This document shows positions 1-7,331 of a stretch of DNA of 64,000 nucleotides, piece after piece. This DNA comes from Rhodovulum sp. P5 (GTDB taxonomy: Bacteria > Pseudomonadota > Alphaproteobacteria > Rhodobacterales > Rhodobacteraceae), in assembly GCF_002079305.1 (NCBI RefSeq), contig NZ_CP015041.1, forward strand, positions 3,287-67,286, in the 5' to 3' direction. Under the pieces are notes generated by a model. It was not told the DNA's origin and made no database searches. It was given only the letters and a program-made list of their open reading frames with translations. Each line of letters begins with the position of its first letter. Positions within the stretch are counted from its first letter, which is position 1. The position numbers and the translations under genes are program-made.

Positions 1-637
1 GACGGGGTTCTCCAACCTGGCGCCAGATCAGGGCCGGAGCCCGGGCAGGTGAATCGATCACGGGTTCGGGCAGATCTGACACGATCAACACATGCGTGAT
101 GGCACAATCGACAGGGTCGGCAAAAGCCGTGCGCAGAAGCGTCTGAACGTCCCCCGCCTCGGGTCGCGCGACCAAGTCCCCCAGGTCGGCTGTCGACACC
201 GGAACGGCAATGGCACCGACGGCCTGCATCTCGATGCAAAGGTCGCCGCCATTTGCGGCCTCCTCGGCGGTTGAAACCGCCCGCCGGGCGATGTCGAGCG
301 CCTGGTCCATTCGCGTCCCCGCATCGTCGGCGACGGACATGCTGTGCGACACGTCGATCACGATGCGGAGTCCGATTTGTTCCTGCCCCAATCCACGAGA
401 GATCCTGACATCGAGGGCCATCGCGGCGATACACAGCAGGATCACGAGGAGATGCATCCAGAACGGAACCGACCGAACCGGTGGCACGACCGTGAAGCGC
501 GGCGTCGGACGCGGATTTTCCGGTGGATCGGGCAACACCCTGGCAAACGACAACTGCACGCGTCGAGGCGCCCGGCGCTGCATGTACCAGGCCAGGACCG
601 CCACCCCGGCGAAGGCGCCCAGAAGCAGCCCGATCAT
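1..637 (-). CDS. BatA-like von Willebrand factor A membrane protein (partial, 3' end off window)
   Basis: My translation of the minus strand from the ATG at 637 gives an open frame running off the window edge. It begins with a short hydrophobic segment (MIGLLLGAFAGVAVLAWYM), has a second membrane segment around residues 60-75, then a von Willebrand A domain with the metal-site motif DVSHS (DxSxS) near residue 95. This is the BatA/VWA arrangement: an N-terminal membrane anchor and a periplasmic or cytoplasmic metal-dependent adhesion fold. The start overlaps the DUF58 stop (ATGA), so the two are translationally coupled. Together with the upstream moxR and DUF58 genes it forms the classic MoxR-DUF58-VWA set, thought to act in envelope stress or in metal or cofactor assembly of partner proteins. 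The C-terminus is outside the window. Confidence 0.85.
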   Translation of the reverse strand, partial: MIGLLLGAFAGVAVLAWYMQRRAPRRVQLSFARVLPDPPENPRPTPRFTVVPPVRSVPFWMHLLVILLCIAAMALDVRISRGLGQEQIGLRIVIDVSHSMSVADDAGTRMDQALDIARRAVSTAEEAANGGDLCIEMQAVGAIAVPVSTADLGDLVARPEAGDVQTLLRTAFADPVDCAITHVLIVSDLPEPVIDSPARAPALIWRQVGEPR

Positions 638-1599
638 CCCAAGCCCCCCCGCGCCGCGATGCCGCGAAACAGGCCGCTGGACAGGAACCTTTCGTGAAAC
701 TGCTCGGCCAGCGCATCCCGACCCGGAGTGTCCGGCCAGATGACGGGGGATTCCACCACCAGTCCCGGACCGCGCCAGGATGCGACATTTGTTTCGATCT
801 GATGGTCGATGTTGCGCCGCACCGACGCCTCGAAGGCCGCGTCACGCTCGAACACGGCGTCGGCCAGAACGCGTCCCTCGGTATCGGCGACCTTGAGCCT
901 GTCTGTCCTGCGGAGCAAGGCCAACTCCTGGGCGGCGGAATCCAGCGGCTGGACGAAAAGCTGCCTCCAGCTCTTCTGAGCCTTCCGCAGAAAACCGGCG
1001 ATCCTGTTGTCCGGATCGGCGAAGAGCAGATCCGACAGCAGAACCACGGCGGAGGACGGACGAAGATGGACTCGCCATCTGCCCGGATCGCAGACGGGCA
1101 CCGCGTGGAGCGAGGCAGGATTGTCCCGCCAGATCCGTTCTGCGAACTCGCGTGCCGCCGCCTCGCAACCGCGCCCCTCGGCCTTGATGATCGGAGCACC
1201 CGGCGAAAACATCCGGATCAGCACGATGGCGTCGCCTGCCTCGGCTGCAACCCGCGCAAGGGCGCGCAGGACCCAAAGCGCGTAAAGCAGCTTTTCGGCG
1301 GACCGGGGCAAGCGCATGGCCGCGCGATCATCCACGACGATCATCAGGGACATGCGCTGCTCTGCCTCGAAAACCTTCAGGAACCAGTCCCGATCCGGAC
1401 CATTGCGGACGGAAGCCCGCCAGTCGACCAGCCTGATGTCGTCGCCGAAGTGATAGGATCGGTAGTCACGGAACTCCATGGATTGGCCCGCCATCCGTCG
1501 CAGATGCGCCCCAAGCCCTTGCATCGGCACCGTCTTGCGCAATCGCAATCGGGTACGGGACAGGCGGTCTGGCGAAAGCGGCGGAGTGGTCGCGTCCAT
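634..1599 (-). CDS. DUF58 domain protein
   Basis: 321 residues. The centre carries the DUF58 core: MEFRDYRSYHFGDDIRLVDW around residues 41-60, followed by a vWA-like fold with VVDDRAAM. DUF58 proteins are almost always encoded beside MoxR AAA+ ATPases and VWA proteins and are thought to be their adaptor or substrate; the biochemical role is not settled. The stop overlaps the ATG of the downstream VWA gene and the start lies 3 nt after the moxR stop, so the three are one transcript. Length is normal for the family (about 300). No frameshift or missing segment is seen. Confidence 0.9.
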   Translation of the reverse strand: MDATTPPLSPDRLSRTRLRLRKTVPMQGLGAHLRRMAGQSMEFRDYRSYHFGDDIRLVDWRASVRNGPDRDWFLKVFEAEQRMSLMIVVDDRAAMRLPRSAEKLLYALWVLRALARVAAEAGDAIVLIRMFSPGAPIIKAEGRGCEAAAREFAERIWRDNPASLHAVPVCDPGRWRVHLRPSSAVVLLSDLLFADPDNRIAGFLRKAQKSWRQLFVQPLDSAAQELALLRRTDRLKVADTEGRVLADAVFERDAAFEASVRRNIDHQIETNVASWRGPGLVVESPVIWPDTPGRDALAEQFHERFLSSGLFRGIAARGGLG

Positions 1600-1602
1600 G
1601 GA

Positions 1603-2784
1603 TCAGATCCGCATCGCTCGTGAAGCCTCGAGGTCCGCCGCAAACCTGGCGTCATAGCCGCCGGGGTCGTCTCCGACCCGTGCCTCCGGCGCTGCGTCCA
1701 GCGCAAGGCGGCACACCATGGCGTCGACCCGGTCTGCCTCGCCGATCTCTGCGCCATCATAGACATGAATGATCCGCACGCGGTGCCTCAGGGCGGGTCG
1801 CACGACCTGGGCCAGGGCACGGCGCGTATGTGCGCCGCTCTCCAGCGGGGTGGCCGGATCGGTCAGGCTGCAGGCGCTCCAGCACAGCGCCGCTTTCGCA
1901 AGCGCCGTCGCCGCACGCGGACCAAGAGGATACTCGATCTGCTCGGCAGTGGCGCGCAAAGCCTCCATGCGCCGGGCCGAAACGCCCCGGACCTGGTCGA
2001 AGGCCCTGTTGCTGGCCTGGATGATGTTCACGACATGCGTGCGCACGACTGGCGGGAGCGGGGTGGACAGTGCTCCGCGCCGCGCCCGGTCCAGCCGTTC
2101 CAGTGCCGTCTGCCTGTCTGGCCCCTGCAGGCCAGGCTGCGACCGGCGGGCAGACAGCCCCAGTTCCTTCTCCATGATTGCCTCGATGACTTGTGCATCG
2201 GGGAGAGACATACGGACCTTGAAAAGGAACCGGTCAAGTTGCGCCTCCGGCAGGCTGAACGTGCCGTCCTGCTCGACCGGGTTCTGGGTCGCCATGACCA
2301 TGAAAGGCGTCGATACCCCGTCCATGCCCGCTTCGCTGCGGCGCAAGGCCCTGCGCTTGCCCAGAACGGTGACCTGGAATTCTGCCATGGCCTCCAGCAT
2401 GGCGGACTGTGTCTTGGGCGTGGCGCGGTTGATTTCGTCTGCCAGCAGCAATTCCCGAAAGATCGGTCCCTCGCGAAACTCCAGCCGGTTGCGATCGTCT
2501 TCCGCAGGCATGAGCGAGCCGGTGATATCCGCCGGCATGAGATCCGGGGTGAACTGGATGCGGCCGACCTTGTCCTCTCCAAGGCCAAGCGCCTCCGACA
2601 GCGCCTTGACCAGCGCTGTCTTGCCCATGCCGGGATTGCCCTCCAGCAGAACGTGCCCTTCAGACAGGAGCGCGACGACCAGAAGACGCACGATGTCATC
2701 GAGACCGAACATGCCCCGCCCTGCCACCGTCTGCGGGATCGACCGGAGTTAGGAAATGTCGTCGCTTGTCAGATCTCTGCTCAT
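1603..2784 (-). pseudogene. MoxR-family AAA+ ATPase with an in-frame TAA near the N-terminus
   Basis: The body (2727 down to 1603, 374 residues from a GTG) is a MoxR ATPase: Walker A GNPGMGKT near residue 34, Walker B LLADEIN, sensor segment MVMATQNPVEQDGT. It should act as a chaperone-like ATPase for the DUF58 and VWA partners encoded just downstream. The best start, however, is the ATG at 2784. It has a good ribosome site (AGGGAAGACAGGA) and lies 15 nt after the stop of the upstream gene. From there the same frame reads MSRDLTSDDIS, then TAA at 2751-2749, then LRSIPQTVAGRG into the ATPase. Either a nonsense mutation has hit a once longer N-terminus, or translation restarts at the GTG at 2727, or there is a sequencing error. 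Function of the core is likely if it is translated. Confidence 0.8.
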
Positions 2785-2799
2785 TCCTGTCTTCCCTGT

Positions 2800-4743
2800 T
2801 CAGTTCAAGATCTCTGCGATCCATGCTGGTACTCTCTGGCGCGCCGGCCTTGGCGGACTCTCCGGCATGAACGACTCGGGCTCGTGGCCGAGCCGATCCT
2901 CGATCAGGGCAGGCGCCTGGCCACGTCCGGCAAACGGAGGGCCGCGAAGCCCGATCGCCAAGTCTTCCCCGGTGGATGGGGCCGTCGGCACGAGCATGCG
3001 GGCCTCGATATCCGCCTCTGGTCCGGTGCCAGCGACAGGCGTGGTTTGATCGGGAATGACAGGCCCTCCCGGTGCCTGCCGTTCCCCGGACATGGCTCCT
3101 GGGGTCGCACTCCCATCGACCGTCTGCGGTTCGGCCACATCCGAGCCCGCCATACCGCTTCCGCGGGTCGTCATTTCTCGCGCTGTTGCCTGATCTTGCG
3201 ACCCAATGCCAGAGGCAGTTGGCGGCTCGACCGGTGCATCCTGCCCAACCAAAGGCCCGGACCCGCCAGCAGACTCGGGCGCAGCTGAAGACCCCGCAGC
3301 GCCGGACTGCCCTGACCCGCCAGCGCCGTCACCCGACGAGCCGGATCCACCGGCATCCGACTGGGACGACCCGGAAGACCCTGCATCGCCGGACTGCCCT
3401 GCCCCGCCAGCACCATCGCCCGACAACCCGGACCCACCGGCATCCGACTGGAACGACCCGGAAGACCCTGCATCGCCGGACTGCCCCGCCCCGCCAGCAC
3501 CATCGCCCGGCGATCCGGACCCACCGGCATCCGACTGGGACGACCCGGAAGACCCTGCATCGCCGGACTGCCCTATACCGCCAGCACCATCACCCAGCGA
3601 TCCGGACCCGCCAGCGCCGTCACCCGACGACCCGGAGCCACCGGCGTCAGACTGGGACGACCCGGAAGACCCTGCAGCGCCAGACTGCCCTGTACCGCCA
3701 GCACCATCGCCCGGCGATCCGGACCCGCCAGCGCCGTCACCCGACGACCCGGAGCCACCGGCGTCAGACTGGGACGACCCGGAAGGTCCTGCAGCGCCAG
3801 ACTGCCCTGCACCGCGAACACCATCGCCCGGCGATCCGGACCCGCCAGCGTCAGACTGGGACGACCCGTGTTCCATCGAGTCCGAAGGGTTCTCCTGCAC
3901 GTCGTCATCGCTTGCGGTATCCGAAAGCTCTCGCAGGGTCTCCCACAATTCCAAGGGTGCCGGCAGGGCAGGCAACATGGGTCGCGGCAAGATGACCGCA
4001 ATGAGCCAGGTCAATATCGCAACGGTCACGGCCACGGGCATTACGGGCCATAGCCCACGCAGCCGAAGACCTGCATATCCACCGAAGTCCCTGACAAGAC
4101 CTGACAGATCCGGACGTAGCCGTGCGCCGCTGTCGAGCGCGGCCATGATGTCCGCAATAGCGGGGGCAAGCGTTGCGCCACCATGCGCACCCACGAACCG
4201 TGCCGCCTCAAGACGAGGAGCAAAGCGCCAGCCGACCGAAAACGCCGCCTCCCGACCGACTGGTTTGAAAGAGCCATCAAACCCTGAAAACGCGGACGCC
4301 GGGATGAAGGACAAAAGTACGGCATCCGGCGCGCGAGCGACGGAGAAGGTGAATGGCACGACCACAAAAGCTGGCGTCAAAACCAAGACCAGTATCGGTG
4401 CAAGCACTGGCATTCCCGGAAAAGCAAGTGCCGCGAGAGCCGCCAATACGAAGAAACCCGCGACAGAGAAGCTTTGTCCGGATTGGAAGACCAAGCGTTC
4501 AGATTCTCCCAGCGCGCGCGATGCCTCGGGAAAGCCAATCGTTTCTTGGGAGTAGGCTCGGTGAGAAAGCGCACGCTTGATGCTGCCCATGCATCCGGTC
4601 GCAAATCCCATGAAGCAGAAGACAGCCGAAGAGAGGATGAACCATTCGGGAGCACCCGACGGCATGCCGATCGCCCAAATCGCAACGATGGCCGAAAGTG
4701 CCCCGGGAACAACGAACATCAACAGAACGGGATTGGCGACCAT
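2800..4743 (-). CDS. Membrane protein with Ser/Gly-rich tandem repeats, in MoxR operon
   Basis: About 647 residues from the ATG at 4743; a TTG at 4806 in the same frame is possible but less likely. The N-terminal third has several membrane spans (MVANPVLLMFVVPGALSAIV; a span near residue 55; a long hydrophobic stretch near 110-150; one near 265-285). A low-complexity region of about 190 residues follows. It is made of 29- and 39-residue repeats rich in Gly, Ser, Asp and Gln (QSDAGGSGSPGDG type). The C-terminus is polar and Pro-rich. I do not recognise the family. Its position one ribosome-site distance ahead of moxR suggests it belongs to the MoxR/DUF58/VWA system, perhaps as the membrane platform or client. 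The repeats look like an extracytoplasmic linker, which is an inference. Confidence 0.65.
   Translation of the reverse strand: MVANPVLLMFVVPGALSAIVAIWAIGMPSGAPEWFILSSAVFCFMGFATGCMGSIKRALSHRAYSQETIGFPEASRALGESERLVFQSGQSFSVAGFFVLAALAALAFPGMPVLAPILVLVLTPAFVVVPFTFSVARAPDAVLLSFIPASAFSGFDGSFKPVGREAAFSVGWRFAPRLEAARFVGAHGGATLAPAIADIMAALDSGARLRPDLSGLVRDFGGYAGLRLRGLWPVMPVAVTVAILTWLIAVILPRPMLPALPAPLELWETLRELSDTASDDDVQENPSDSMEHGSSQSDAGGSGSPGDGVRGAGQSGAAGPSGSSQSDAGGSGSSGDGAGGSGSPGDGAGGTGQSGAAGSSGSSQSDAGGSGSSGDGAGGSGSLGDGAGGIGQSGDAGSSGSSQSDAGGSGSPGDGAGGAGQSGDAGSSGSFQSDAGGSGLSGDGAGGAGQSGDAGSSGSSQSDAGGSGSSGDGAGGSGQSGAAGSSAAPESAGGSGPLVGQDAPVEPPTASGIGSQDQATAREMTTRGSGMAGSDVAEPQTVDGSATPGAMSGERQAPGGPVIPDQTTPVAGTGPEADIEARMLVPTAPSTGEDLAIGLRGPPFAGRGQAPALIEDRLGHEPESFMPESPPRPARQRVPAWIAEILN
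3206..3880. repeat. Tandem coding repeats of 87 and 117 bp
   Basis: The repeat landmark ACTGG(G/A)ACGACCCGG on the plus strand recurs at about 3360, 3447, 3534, 3651, 3768 and 3855. The spacings are therefore 87, 87, 117, 117 and 87 bp. All are multiples of three, and the 117-bp unit is the 87-bp unit plus an extra 30-bp (10-codon) module. The array encodes the Gly/Ser repeats of the minus-strand membrane protein and is likely to vary in copy number by slippage or recombination. Confidence 0.85.
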
Positions 4744-4867
4744 AACGGGTTGAAAGCTTCCCCGCTTCGAAAGAAAACGCAAGGGTTTGCAGGAACTCCA
4801 CCTCAAAGAACTTGCAAAAAGGGCCCCGGCACCAGAAAATTAACGCAGGCTGAACAGAGGGCTCCGC

Positions 4868-5203
4868 TTGGCGTTAAGATTCCGTCGCACAATCACACTG
4901 GCGCCTTGGCTGCGGCTGAACCTGTCACGCGGTGGCGTCAGCACGACAGTCGGCCCGCGCGGAGCGAGCATCAACTTTGGACGACGGGGCCTCTTCTATA
5001 ACTTGGGGCTGCCTGGGACTGGGCTATCCTACCGAGCACGTCTTTCGAAACCATCGGCATCGAAGAAATCGGGCGTTGCCGTAAATACAACCTTTGAGAA
5101 CATCAAGAGTGACATTCGAGGATCGTCCGATGATCCAAAAATCGTTCTTGATCATCTTTCAAGGCATGAGCCATTTAGGTTCGGACACCGTTCCAAAACC
5201 TGA
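4868..5203 (+). CDS. DUF4236 domain small protein
   Basis: 111 residues from a TTG at 4868, with GAGGG about 5 nt upstream. The first 60 residues match the DUF4236 pattern: LRFRRTITLAPWLRLNLSRG, then GVSTTVGPRGASINFGRRG and the closing LPGTGLSYR. DUF4236 domains are small beta-rich modules of unknown function, often at the N-terminus of phage or mobile-region proteins. The tail (about residues 65-111) is polar and not recognised. It is transcribed divergently from the MoxR operon. Start choice is uncertain because no ATG or GTG is available before the domain. Confidence 0.7.
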   Translation: MALRFRRTITLAPWLRLNLSRGGVSTTVGPRGASINFGRRGLFYNLGLPGTGLSYRARLSKPSASKKSGVAVNTTFENIKSDIRGSSDDPKIVLDHLSRHEPFRFGHRSKT

Positions 5204-5454
5204 TCATCGCTATTCCCGGCAGGCGGGCACCGCGATCCTTGGACGCTGTAGACTATACCCGACGAGTTGCGCCGCGCAAAGCCGGCAGTAAGAGGCTTGC
5301 TTGGTTGTTCGGAAGCGTAGACGGTGACCGTTCGGTCATTGCGGTCTTCGGTCCCTTCCTCCTGACTGACGTCCAAACCCCCAGAATACTCCTGCCATGC
5401 CCGGCGGGCAGGATCTCGGTCTCAGGCTTGACAAAAATGTCTGCTTGACAGACC

Positions 5455-5481
5455 AAGAGATGGCCTTGTTGGCCATCTCTT
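5455..5481. terminator. Hairpin, possible terminator
   Basis: AAGAGATGGCC and GGCCATCTCTT form a perfect 11-bp stem with the 5-nt loop TTGTT. No clear T-run follows on the plus strand, so it may be a terminator, a processing hairpin or part of mobile-element debris. Confidence 0.5.
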
Positions 5482-5487
5482 CGCACT

Positions 5488-5613
5488 CCCCTCAAGGGGT
5501 ATGATCACTGAACTCGCCGATAATTCGTGACTGAGTCCTGACCCCTCACGGGGATGATCGCTGACAGGGCGGCAATCCCGGAGCCGATACCACCCTTACG
5601 GGGAATGATCGAG
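5488..5613. repeat. Three direct repeats about 50-54 bp apart
   Basis: CCCCTCAAGGGGTATGATCA (5488), CCCCTCACGGGGATGATCG (5542) and ACCCTTACGGGGAATGATCG (5592) share the core CCCT(C/T)A(A/C)GGGG(A/T)ATGATC, itself partly palindromic. Spaced multiple repeats of about this length are typical of IS21-family ends. I infer remnant IS21-type terminal repeats; three copies are too few and too diverged for a CRISPR array. Confidence 0.55.
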
Positions 5614-5718
5614 AACTGTTGCCCTTGAAAAACAGATAGACCTCGCAGGCCGTCCACAGAAGCGGAATTCGAGACGTCTTTGAAACACTCTTTTTCAACA
5701 TGTGCGCGACATTATCGA

Positions 5719-7212
5719 GTCGGTCCTGAACAACCCCCAAGCCTCTGATTTGGCTGGCTGAGAGGGCGTTCGAGCTATTTCTGAACTGCAGGGTTTGCTA
5801 CGATTCTGGTCAGAACCCTGCAATCCCGGATGCCCCATGAAGCCGAAGTCCCGCGCTCCCGAACAGGACGATCTGCTGCGCCCGCGGCTCACCGCGATGA
5901 TCGACATGCGCCACGAGCTCGTGCGGCTCGAGGCGCTCATCGACTGGGCATTCTTCGAGCGCGAATGGGCCGGGTTCTTCCCCTCGCACACGGGCCGGCC
6001 GGCGACCTCGCCGCGGATTGTGGCCGGGCTGCTGTACCTCCAGCACGCCTACGGGCTGTCGGACGAGGCCGTGGTCGCCCGCTGGGTCGAGAACCCCTAC
6101 TACCAGCATTTCTGCGGAGAGACGTTCTTTCAGCACCGGCCCCCGATCGACCCGTCCTCGCTCACGCGCTGGCGCGGGCGGATCGGGGAAGAGGGCGTCG
6201 AATGGCTGCTGACCAAGACGATCGAGGCGGGGCGCGAGGCTGGCGTGATCCGCGAGCGCTCCGCCGAGGCGGTGATCGTGGACACCACGGTCATGGAGAA
6301 GGCCATCGCCCACCCCACCGACGCGCGGCTCTACGAGAAGGCGCGCCTGCGCCTGGTGAAGCTCGCCCGCGAGGCCGAGCTCGCCCTGCGCCAGAGCTAC
6401 GCCCGCCTCGCGCCGCGGCTGGCGGGCCAGGTCGGGCGCTACGCCCATGCCCGCCAGTTCAAGCGCATGCGCAAGGGGCTGCGGCGGCTGAAGGGGTACA
6501 CCGGCCGGGTGATGCGCGACCTCCAGCGGCAGCTGGACGCCGTGACGGACACCGCCCTGCGGGAGCGGATCGAAGGCGAGATCGCCCTCGCCGACCGGCT
6601 GCTGCGGCAGAAGCCGAAGGACAAGGGCAAGCTCTATGCCCTGCACGAGCCGGAGGTCGACTGCATCTCCAAGGGCAAGGCCCGCGTGCGTTACGAGTTC
6701 GGCACCAAGGTCTCGGTCGCCACGACCCATCGCGAGGGCTTCGTCGTCGGCATGCGTGCCATGCCCGGCAACCCCTACGATGGCCACACCCTGCGCGAGG
6801 CGCTCGAGCAAGTGGAGATCCTCACCGAGACCCGCCCCCGCCGTGCCTTCGGCGACCGCGGCTATCGCGGCCACGGCGTGGAGACGGCCGACGTCTACAT
6901 CTCCGGCCAGCGGCGCGGCATGACCCCGGCGCTCAGGCGCGATCTCCGACGGCGCAGCGCCATCGAGCCCGCCATCGGACACATGAAAACCGACGGCCGC
7001 TTCGCCCGCTGCCCCCTGAAGGGCTCGCTCGGCAACGCCCTCCACGCCGTGCTCTGCGGCTGCGGCCACAACATCCGCCTGATCCTCGCCCACCTCAGGG
7101 CTCTCATGGCCGAAATCCTGCGCGTCATCCTCAACGCCATTGCCGCGCTCATACCGACAGAAGGACCGTCTGAGACCCAGCGCCCGCTACCAGCGTGATG
7201 TTCAGGACCGAC
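5719..7212 (+). mobile_element. IS5-family insertion sequence, copy 1
   Basis: A 1494-bp element bounded by the 14-bp inverted repeat GTCGGTCCTGAACA (5719-5732) and its complement (7199-7212). It encodes one transposase on the plus strand. A copy of exactly the same length, with an identical transposase and identical shadow frames, lies inverted at 24742-26235. Flanks are TATCGA on the left and TAATGA on the right, so this copy shows no target duplication of its own. Confidence 0.9.
5837..7198 (+). CDS. tnpA: IS5-family transposase (copy 1)
   Basis: About 453 residues from the ATG at 5837 (MKPKSRAPEQ); a TTG at 5795 would add 14 residues. The N-terminal DUF772-type region (SPRIVAGLLYLQHAYGLSDE, then FQHRPPIDPSSLTRWRGRIG) is followed by a DDE domain. 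VIVDTTVMEK carries the first Asp, AFGDRGYRGHGVE the second, and RRSAIEPAIGHMKTDGR the Glu region. It catalyses cut-and-paste movement of its own element. The frame is intact, so this copy could be active. It ends 14 nt before the right inverted repeat. The downstream copy on the minus strand encodes the same protein. Confidence 0.9.
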   Translation: MKPKSRAPEQDDLLRPRLTAMIDMRHELVRLEALIDWAFFEREWAGFFPSHTGRPATSPRIVAGLLYLQHAYGLSDEAVVARWVENPYYQHFCGETFFQHRPPIDPSSLTRWRGRIGEEGVEWLLTKTIEAGREAGVIRERSAEAVIVDTTVMEKAIAHPTDARLYEKARLRLVKLAREAELALRQSYARLAPRLAGQVGRYAHARQFKRMRKGLRRLKGYTGRVMRDLQRQLDAVTDTALRERIEGEIALADRLLRQKPKDKGKLYALHEPEVDCISKGKARVRYEFGTKVSVATTHREGFVVGMRAMPGNPYDGHTLREALEQVEILTETRPRRAFGDRGYRGHGVETADVYISGQRRGMTPALRRDLRRRSAIEPAIGHMKTDGRFARCPLKGSLGNALHAVLCGCGHNIRLILAHLRALMAEILRVILNAIAALIPTEGPSETQRPLPA

Positions 7213-7331
7213 TAATGAGGGTTGAGGGGGAACGGGTGTCGGTCCGAAATGCCGGTCCCGTGGCCGCGCGCGGCCGATATGACACGGTCGTTGCCCGTCT
7301 GACAGGGCCGAAGGGCGGTTCGGCCCCGCCC

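Larger units (their letters stand above)
5204..5718. other. Non-coding stretch with hairpin and short direct repeats
   Basis: I find no convincing gene between the DUF4236 gene and the IS element. The interval holds a strong hairpin at 5455-5481 and three copies of a short direct repeat at 5488-5613, listed separately. The reading frames here lack recognisable motifs. Confidence 0.6.

Noticed and set aside
3206..4555. A long plus-strand open frame (449 codons, Pro/Asp/Ser-rich) opposite the repeat protein
   Set aside because: It is the complement of the Gly/Ser repeats, has no recognisable fold, and the minus frame has membrane spans and operon context.
5488..5613. Possible CRISPR array
   Set aside because: Only three diverged units, spacing not uniform, no cas genes in the window.
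5810..7093. A 427-codon minus-strand frame inside IS copy 1 (and its twin in copy 2)
   Set aside because: It is antisense to the transposase in GC-rich DNA and shows no domain; a shadow frame.
7305..7326. Hairpin GGGCCGAA/TTCGGCCC after the CadC-like gene as terminator
   Set aside because: No T-run in either direction and a modest stem; not strong enough to list.
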